A stretch of 64,000 bases of DNA from Saccopteryx bilineata (Eukaryota > Chordata > Mammalia > Chiroptera > Emballonuridae), in NCBI RefSeq assembly GCF_036850765.1, contig NC_089495.1, forward strand, positions 69,292,410 to 69,356,409, in the 5' to 3' direction. Every line of letters starts with the position of its first letter. Within the stretch, counting starts at the first letter, position 1. A program made the position numbers and the translations under genes. Below the pieces are notes generated by a model. That model was not told where the DNA came from. It did not search any database and was given only the letters and a program-made list of their open reading frames with translations. Below, piece by piece: positions 57,940 through 64,000 of the stretch.

Positions 57940-60900
57940 ATGGCAATAAACAACTTCATATCAATAATAATCTTAAATGTAAATGGATTAAATGATCCAA
58001 TCAAAAGACATAGAGTAGCTGTGTGGATAAGAAAACAGGACCCATACATATGCTGTCTACAAGAGACACACCTTAGAACAAAAGATACACATACAATGAA
58101 GGTAAAAGGATGGAAAAAAACATTTCATGCAAATGGAAATGAAAAAAAAAGCTGGGGTAGCAATACTTAAATCAGACAAATTGGACTTTAAAACAAAGGA
58201 TATTGTAAGAGATAAAGAAGGCCACTACATAATGATAAAGGGAGTAATCCAACAGGAAGATATAACTATTATAAATATCTATGCACCTAATATAGGAGCA
58301 CCCAAATATATAAAGCAGACTTTGATGGATTTAAAGGGCGAGATCAACAGCAATACTATAATAGTAGGGGATTTTAATACCCCACTGACATCACTAGATA
58401 GATCCTCAAGAAAGAAAATTAACAAAGAAACAGCAGACTTATTGGAAACACTAGATCAACTCGATTTAATAGATACCTTCAGAAGCTTTCACCCTAAAGC
58501 AGCAGAATATACATTCTTTTCAAGTGCTCATGGTACATTCTCTAGGATAGACCACATGTTAGGGCACAAAAGTGCTCTCAACAAATTTAAGAAGACTAAA
58601 ATCATATCAAGCACTTTCTCCGATCACAATGGCATGAAACTGGAAATGAACCACAACAGAAAAGCTCAAAAATTCTCAAACACATGGAAACTAAATAGCA
58701 GGTTGTTAAATAATGAATGGATTAAGAATGAGATCAAAGAAGAAATAAAAAAATTCCTAGAAACGAATGACGATGAGCATACAACAACTCAAAATTTATG
58801 GGACACAGCAAAAGCAGTACTGAGAGGGAAGTTCATAGCACTACAGGTACACTTTCAGAAGCTAGAAAAAGCTCAAATAAACAACTTAACCCTGCATCTA
58901 AAAGAATTAGAAAAAGAACAGCAAGTAAAGCCCAAATGTAATAGAAGAAAGGAAATAATAAAGGTCAGAGCAGAAATAAATGACATAGAGGCTAAAGAAA
59001 CAATACAGAAGATCAATGAAACTAGGAGCTAGTTCTTTGAAAAGGTAAACAAGATTGATAAACCTTTAACTAGACTCACCAAGAAAAAGAGAGAGAGGAC
59101 TCAAATAAATAAAATTAGAAATGAGAGAGGAGAAATAACAACTGACACAACAGAAATACAAAATATTGTAAGAAAATACTATGAAGAACTGTATGCCAAA
59201 AAACTAGACAACCTAGATGAAATGAACAAATTCTTTGAAACATACAATCTTCCAAAAATCAGTCTGGAATTATCAGAAAACCTAAACATACCGATTACAA
59301 CAAATGAGATCGAAACAGTTATCAAAAAACTCCCAACAAAGAAAAGTCCAGAGCCCGATGGCTTCACAATGAAATTCTACCAAATATTCAAAGAACTAAT
59401 TCCTATCCTTCTCAAACTATATCAAAAAATTCAAGAGGAAGGAAGACTTCCAAGCTCCTTTTATGAGGCGAGCATAATTCTGATTCCAAAACCAGGCAAA
59501 GACAACACAAAGAAAGAAAATTATAGGCCAATATCTCTGATGAATATAGATGCTAAAATCCTCAACAAAATATTAGCAAACCGGATCCAACAATATATGG
59601 AAAAAATCATACACCATGATCAAGTGGGATTTATTCTGGGGAGGCAAGGATGGTACAATATTCATAAATCAATCAATGTGATTCATCACATAAACAAAAG
59701 AAGGAGAAAAACCATATGATAATTTCAATAGATGCAGAAAAAGCATTTGATAAAATCCAGCACCCATTTATGATCAAAACTCTCAGCAAAGTTGGAATAC
59801 AGGGAACATATCTCAACATGATAAAAGCCATCTATGAGAAACCCACAGCCAACATCATACTCAATGGGCAAAAATTAAAAGCAATACCCTTAAGATCAGG
59901 AACAAGCCAGGGGTACCCCTTTTCACCACTCTTATTCAACATAGTCCTGGAAGTCCTAGCCACAGCAATCAGACAAGAAGAAGAAATAAAAGGCATTCCA
60001 GTTGGAAAAGAAGAAGTAAAACTACCATTATTTGCAGATGATATGATATTGTATATAGAAAACCCTAAAGTCTCAGTCAAAAAGCTACTGGACCTGATAA
60101 ATGAATTCAGCAAAGTGGCAGGATATAAAATCAATACTCAGAAATCAGAGGCATTTTTATACACCAACAATGAACAGTCAGAAAGAGAAATTAAGGAAAC
60201 AATCCCCTTCACAATTACAACCAAAAAAATGAAGTACCTAGGAGTAAACTTAACCAAGGAGACTAAAGACTTGTACTTGGAAAATTATAAAGCATTGATA
60301 AAAGAAATCAAGGAAGATACAAACAAGTGGAAGCATAGACCATGCTCATGATTAGGAAGAATAAACATCATTAAAATGTCTATATTACCCAAAGCAATCT
60401 ATAAATTTAATGCAATACCAATTAAAATACCAATGACATACTTCAAAGATATAGACCACATATTCCAAAAAATATATGGAACCAAAAGAGAACACGAATA
60501 GCCTCAGCAATCTTAAAAAAGAAGAAGAAAGTGGGAGGTATCACACTTCCTGATATCAAGTTATACTACAAGGCCATTGTATTCAAAACAGCCTGGTACT
60601 GGCATAAGAATAGGCATATAGATCAATGGAACAGAACAGAGAACCCACAGTTCTATGGACAACTGATATTTGACAAAGGAGGTAAGGAAATACAATGGAG
60701 TAAAGACAGCCTCTTTAACAAATGGTGTTGGGAAAATTGGACAGCTACCTGAAAAAAAATGAAACTAGATCACCAGCTTACACCACTCACAAAAATAAAC
60801 TCAAAATGGATAAAAGACTTGAATGTAGGCCGTGAAACTATAAGCATCTTAGAAGAAAACATAGGCAGTAAGCTATCCAACATCTCTCGGAGCAATATAT

Positions 60901-61718
60901 CAATAATTGCTGATTTATCTCCACAGGGAAGTGAAATAAAAGACAGGATAAACAAATGGGACTATATCAAACTAAAAAGATTTTGCACAGCTAAAAACAA
61001 CAAGAACAGAATAAAAAGACAAACTACACAATGGGAGAATATATTTGACAATACATCTGATAAGGGGTTAATAACCAAAATTTATAAAGAACTTGTGAAT
61101 CTCAACATCAGGAAGACAAACAATCCAATCCAAAAATGGGCAAAAGAGATGAATAGACACTTCTCCAAAGAGGACATACAGATGGCCAATAGACATATGA
61201 AAAAATACTCAACATCACTAATCATTAGAGAAATGCAAATTAAAACCACAATGAGATATCACCTCACACCAGCCAGAATGGTGCTCATCAACAAAACAAC
61301 ACAGAATAAGTGCTGGCAAGGATGTGGAGAAAAGGGAACCCTCCTGCACTGCTGGTGGGAATGCAGACTGGTGCAGCCACTGTGGGAAACAGTATGGAGA
61401 TTTCTCAAAAAACTGAAAATCGAACTGCTTTTTGACCCAGCTATCCCACTTTTAGGAATATACCCCAAGGATACCTTAGAACGGCTCCAAAAGGAGAAAT
61501 GCACCCCCATGTTTGTGTCAGCATTGTTCACAATAGCAAAGATCTGGAAACAGCCCAAGTGTCTGTCAGAGGATGAGTGGATTAAAAAGCTTTGGTACAT
61601 ATATACTATGGAATACTACTCAGCCATAAGAAATGATGACATCGGATCATTTACAATAACACGGATGGACCTTGATAACATTATACGGAGTGAAATAAGT
61701 AAATCAGAAAAAAACTAA
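57940..61718 (+). pseudogene. L1 ORF2 (endonuclease/reverse transcriptase), six lesions
   Basis: ORF2p nicks target DNA and reverse-transcribes L1 RNA. Endonuclease landmarks: NGLNDPIKRHR near the start, QETHL (58060-58074), DFNTPL (58370-58387) and SDH (58619-58627). Reverse-transcriptase landmarks: [11 protein letters not shown] at 59722 and FADDM (60031-60045), both intact. The Cys-rich end [18 protein letters not shown] (61311-61364) is intact. Lesions: frameshift in the A9 run 58142-58150; TAG 59030-59032; frameshift about 59700-59712; TGA 60349-60351; frameshift about 60430-60495; TGA 60750-60752. The final TAA is 61716-61718. The six open segments are pieces of this one gene. Confidence 0.95.
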
Positions 61719-62018
61719 GAACTATATGAATCCATACATAGAAGGGACATAAAAATGAGACTCAGAGACATGAACAAGAATATGATGGCAACAAGGGTGG
61801 GGGTTGGGGGGGAGGGGGGATGGGGCGAAGAAGGAGAGAGGGGTTGGGGGAGGGTAGGGGCACAAGAAAGCCAGATAGAAGGTGACAGAAGACAATTTAA
61901 CTTTGGGGGAGGGGTACACAGCACAATCAAATGTCAAAATAATCTAGAGATGTTTTCTTTCAACATATGTACCCTGATTTATCAATGTCAATGCATTAAA
62001 TTTAATAAATAAATTTAA
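61719..62018 (+). other. L1 3' UTR with G-rich tract and polyadenylation signal
   Basis: Runs of 4-6 G occur at 61798-61861 (GTTGGGGGGAGGGGGGATGGGG and following), typical of L1 3' UTRs and able to form four-stranded structure. GTTTTCTTTCAACATATGTACCC precedes the end. AATAAATAAATTTAAAA is the signal and tail. The forward open frame 61755-62012 and the reverse frames here are artefacts of the purine tract. Confidence 0.88.
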
Positions 62019-62036
62019 AAAATAGATATTATCTAG
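62019..62036 (+). repeat. Right target duplication of the full-length L1
   Basis: AAAATAGATATTATCTAG, one mismatch to 56065-56082. Confidence 0.93.
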
Positions 62037-62072
62037 TTTAATTTTCATCAAATTTAACAAAACTTATTCAAC

Positions 62073-62305
62073 TCTGATTGAAGAGATTTATTTTCCATTA
62101 TTAAAAAGATCAAAATATTGGAAGTTTTTAAATTTTCATATTGTAGTTATTTCTATGAAATTCCTAATCACTGCTTCTTATTCTATACCTTGGATTTAAA
62201 TAGATAAAGCACACACAAAAGACGAGCCCCTCTTTACATGTTTAAACATAGCTGTGGTCTAAAGCCTTGATTCACTTTCTTTTATAGCTCTCAATGTTTT
62301 AGACT
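62073..62305 (+). repeat. Local duplication, copy A
   Basis: TCTGATTGAAGAGATTTATT, ATTTCTATGAAATTCCTAATC, CTTCTTATTCTATACCTTGG, ATTTAAATAGATAAAGC and AGCCCCTCTTTACATGTT recur in the same order at 63199-63430. No terminal structure or tail marks it as a transposon. Confidence 0.85.
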
Positions 62306-62690
62306 GCTTTAAAGGAAATATTCAATTATAAAACACTGAGCCACTTAACTGAAAATAAGTTTATATTATATAATACTATAAAAATTCTTATCAACACTCT
62401 TCTACCTCTGAAGGAATATTTATTCAATCACTATCTCTTCTGAGGTGATGCAAATGTTCTGAAATGAGATAGTGTTAAGATTGCACAATATTGTAACTCT
62501 ACTGACTCTCAGATCATCTAAGCTGAAGAGAGGAGAGCTGAGATGCCAGAGCTGGAGAGGGAAAATAATCAAGATGTTTTCCCTTCACCAAGTAATTCAT
62601 CAATAGAGTTGAAAATGTATACTATACAAAATGTCATGAGAAAACTACAAAATATTAGTTATTCATAATAAAACAATAATGATGTTTATA
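62306..62690. other. Intergenic sequence, nothing recognised
   Basis: AT-rich, no gene or repeat recognised. Confidence 0.4.
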
Positions 62691-62692
62691 TA

Positions 62693-62815
62693 GGTGGGGC
62701 AAAAATAAGTTTACAATTGTTCATATGGAAAATAATACAATAATTAATAAATAACAATACAGGAGTAAACTGCGTTTCTGGCTCACAACTGTAAGACTAC
62801 TTTTATTCGACTCAG
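62693..62815. mobile_element. MADE1-like mariner MITE
   Basis: The left end GGTGGGGCAAAAATAAGTTT...ACAATTGT and the reverse of the right end, ACAAAT-like GAATAAAAGTAGTCTTACAGTTGT, are imperfect inverted repeats of about 28 bp around an AT-rich core (ATACAATAATTAATAAATAAC). TA at 62691-62692 and 62816-62817. About 120 bp with no coding capacity, as for MADE1-type elements. Confidence 0.7.
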
Positions 62816-62817
62816 TA

Positions 62818-63198
62818 ATATGTTACTCTTCCTCATAAAATCTTTCAGGGTCTTCCCATTGACCTTGGATAAAATTCAATATCCTCAGGTAGTTACGAGA
62901 GTCCACATACCTGGTCTCAGCTCTGCTTCAGTGTCACCAGTTTCCAGTCTGCATCTTCTATTCTGTGCTCCAATCATACTGCTGGAAGTCCTGCCAGTTC
63001 TGAAAGTGAATGGCCAGTCTCCTCTGGGCCTCTTCAATCTGCTGGCCAGTCTGCCTGCAGACTCATCTCTATTCTTTATTTGGCTAACACCACATTATCC
63101 ATCAACTCTCATCTCAATATCAATTAATTACATAGATTCACTTTGCTTCTTTGCACAGATGAAGTGGAATTACTTTAGGCTCCCAAGACCTATATAAT
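62818..63198. other. Non-AT-biased unique sequence of unknown type
   Basis: Balanced composition (CTGGTCTCAGCTCTGCTTCA, GGCCAGTCTCCTCTGGGCCT). The 125-aa open frame 62820-63197 spans almost all of it, starting MLLFLIKSFRVFPLTLDKIQ and ending MKWNYFRLPRPI. It has no domain I recognise, no upstream gene context and no splice pattern I can defend. On its own strand it looks like transposon or LTR-derived sequence lying between the two copies of the local duplication. Confidence 0.3.
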
Positions 63199-63430
63199 TC
63201 TGATTGAAAAGATTCCTTTTCCATTAATAAAAAGATTAAAATATTAGATGTTTATTTAAATTCTACTTACTATTTCTATGAAATTTCTAATCATTGCTTC
63301 TTATTCTATACCTTGGATTTAAATAGATAAAGCATAAACAAAGGACTAGCCCCTTTTTGCATGTTCAAATATAGCTGTGATGTAAAGCCCAAGGACTTCT
63401 CTTATAACTCTCTCTAGTGCTGAATTTATG
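63199..63430 (+). repeat. Local duplication, copy B
   Basis: The partner of 62073-62305 about 1.13 kb downstream, same orientation, roughly 80-85% identical by eye with small indels. It ends around GTGCTGAATTTA. The reverse open frame 63346-63588 and the forward frame 63417-63608 have no domain. Confidence 0.85.
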
Positions 63431-63566
63431 TGCAGGGCATTTTCCACTTCCCTGCAGAGTTGGGGAAACCAGAGTATTGCAAGAGCAACTAAAAGCAACA
63501 ACAAAAGAGAAAAACAACAACTTTGCTTCATTACTGGAAAACAAATGTAAGACATTTTATCAAACT

Positions 63567-63775
63567 TGGGGGAGGGGGAGGGGCACAAAGAAAACTATTG
63601 ATAGATAGAGGGTGACAGAGGACAATCTGACTCTGGGTGAGAGGTATGCAACATAATTTAATGCATAAACATAAGTTAACAAGATAACCTAGACATGTTT
63701 TCTTTGAATATATGTACTCTGATTTATTAATGTCATCCCATTAACATTAATAAAAATTTATTTAAAAAAAACAAA
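63567..63775 (+). mobile_element. 5'-truncated L1 3' UTR insertion
   Basis: GGGGGAGGGGGAGGGGCACAA, GAGGGTGACAGAGGACAATC, GTTTTCTTTGAATATATGTAC and CATTAACATTAATAAAAATTT with an A-rich tail: the same L1 3' end as at 61800-62018. AAACTTG occurs on both sides (about 63562 and 63776) and may be its target duplication. Confidence 0.85.
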
Positions 63776-63834
63776 AAAACTTGCAAATAGAGAAGTGTCA
63801 CTCTTTAAAAAAGAAAAAAGAATAAGTATAATTC

Positions 63835-64000
63835 AATTTATTTTTATTTATTTATTTTTATTATTAAGTGATAAGCAGGGAGGCAGAGAGACAGACACCC
63901 TCATGCACCCTAACCAGGATCCACCCGGCAAACCCCCTATAGGGCAATGCTCTGCCTCTGGACCACAGCTCCATTGCCAGCAACCTAGCTATTTTAGAGC
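63835..64000 (-). mobile_element. Long bat SINE (GCCCTGGCC type) subtype, reverse, cut by window end
   Basis: The poly-T side (TTTATTTATTTTTATTATT) is followed by GCAGGGAGGCAGAGAGACAG, ACCAGGATCCACCCGGCA and ATAGGGCAATGCTCTGCC, the reverse 3' half of the long SINE. It is diverged (AGACAGACACCCTCATGCAC instead of the usual GACTCCCGCATGCGC). The promoter head lies beyond the window. Confidence 0.8.

Larger units (their letters stand above)
56083..62018 (+). mobile_element. Full-length L1 retrotransposon (5.94 kb), inactive
   Basis: Complete order: 5' UTR (56083-56988), ORF1 (56989-57882), short spacer, ORF2 (57940-61718), 3' UTR with a G-rich tract, and a tail with AATAAATAAATTT. The 18-bp target duplication fixes both ends. 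L1 copies itself by target-primed reverse transcription. This copy cannot, because ORF1 has one stop and ORF2 has three stops and three frameshifts. The amount of damage and one mismatch in the duplication suggest moderate age, younger than the L1 at 23-29 kb. Confidence 0.95.

Noticed and set aside
57730..60752. APOBEC-type G-to-A hypermutation as the cause of the L1 stops
   Set aside because: Only some stops fit a TGG codon change, their following bases are mixed, and frameshifts are equally common. Ordinary decay explains it.
1..64000. CRISPR arrays, operons, phage or other prokaryotic systems
   Set aside because: No regularly spaced repeats, no dense coding and no ribosome-binding patterns; every long frame is an L1 piece and the repeats are mammalian.

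Overview
This window looks like AT-rich intergenic DNA from a bat, most likely a horseshoe bat (Rhinolophus) or a close yinpterochiropteran relative. The main evidence is the set of tRNA-derived SINEs. One type begins GCCCTGGCC(G/A)GTT and runs about 350-430 bp. A second begins CCTGACCAGG(C/T)GGTGG, a third begins CCTGACCTGTGGTGG, and there are short Ves-like copies. I recognise this combination from horseshoe-bat sequence, but I ran no database search and the species call is inference. The ancient mammalian repeats (MLT1-type LTRs, old L1M-type L1, hAT-Charlie remnants) fit any placental mammal.

I found no host protein-coding gene, exon series, intact RNA gene, CRISPR array or operon. The longest open frames all belong to retrotransposons. 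Most other open frames are chance ORFs or shadows across SINEs and simple repeats.

Layout: 1-770 is a three-level SINE nest. 770-10200 is AT-rich DNA with an MLT1 LTR and two old reverse-strand L1 fragments, one split by two SINEs. 10213-11675 holds a 5'-truncated SINE and a reverse MLT1 LTR with an internal insertion. 13200-16800 holds a reverse L1 3' end, hAT debris and a GC-richer unclassified block. 17439-17830 is a SINE. 17845-21020 is the cleanest repeat-poor stretch. 21486-23290 holds a MITE and two LTR-like segments. 23290-29262 is an old, probably full-length L1 insertion, damaged and internally deleted, with a hAT MITE inside it. 31269 and 42843 carry two copies of one hAT MITE family. 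32790-35465 is a 5'-inverted L1 that later took in four other elements. 37165-39125 is an old reverse L1. 43169 carries a 5S rRNA-like fragment. 48825-49145 is a solo class II retroviral LTR with a perfect 6-bp target duplication. 50024-50452 is a young-looking SINE. 52201-52473 is a piggyBac-like MITE. 54012-54608 is a mariner-like element with 109-bp inverted termini and an open helix-turn-helix transposase fragment. 56083-62018 is a full-length L1 with an 18-bp target duplication and broken ORFs. 62073-63430 contains a local duplication with a mariner MITE between its two copies.

The interest lies in the insertion history. At least five DNA-transposon types (hAT, Tigger-like, piggyBac-like, mariner-like, MADE1-like) sit beside several waves of L1 and SINE. 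I see no new functional system; the element most worth further work is the mariner-like one at 54 kb.
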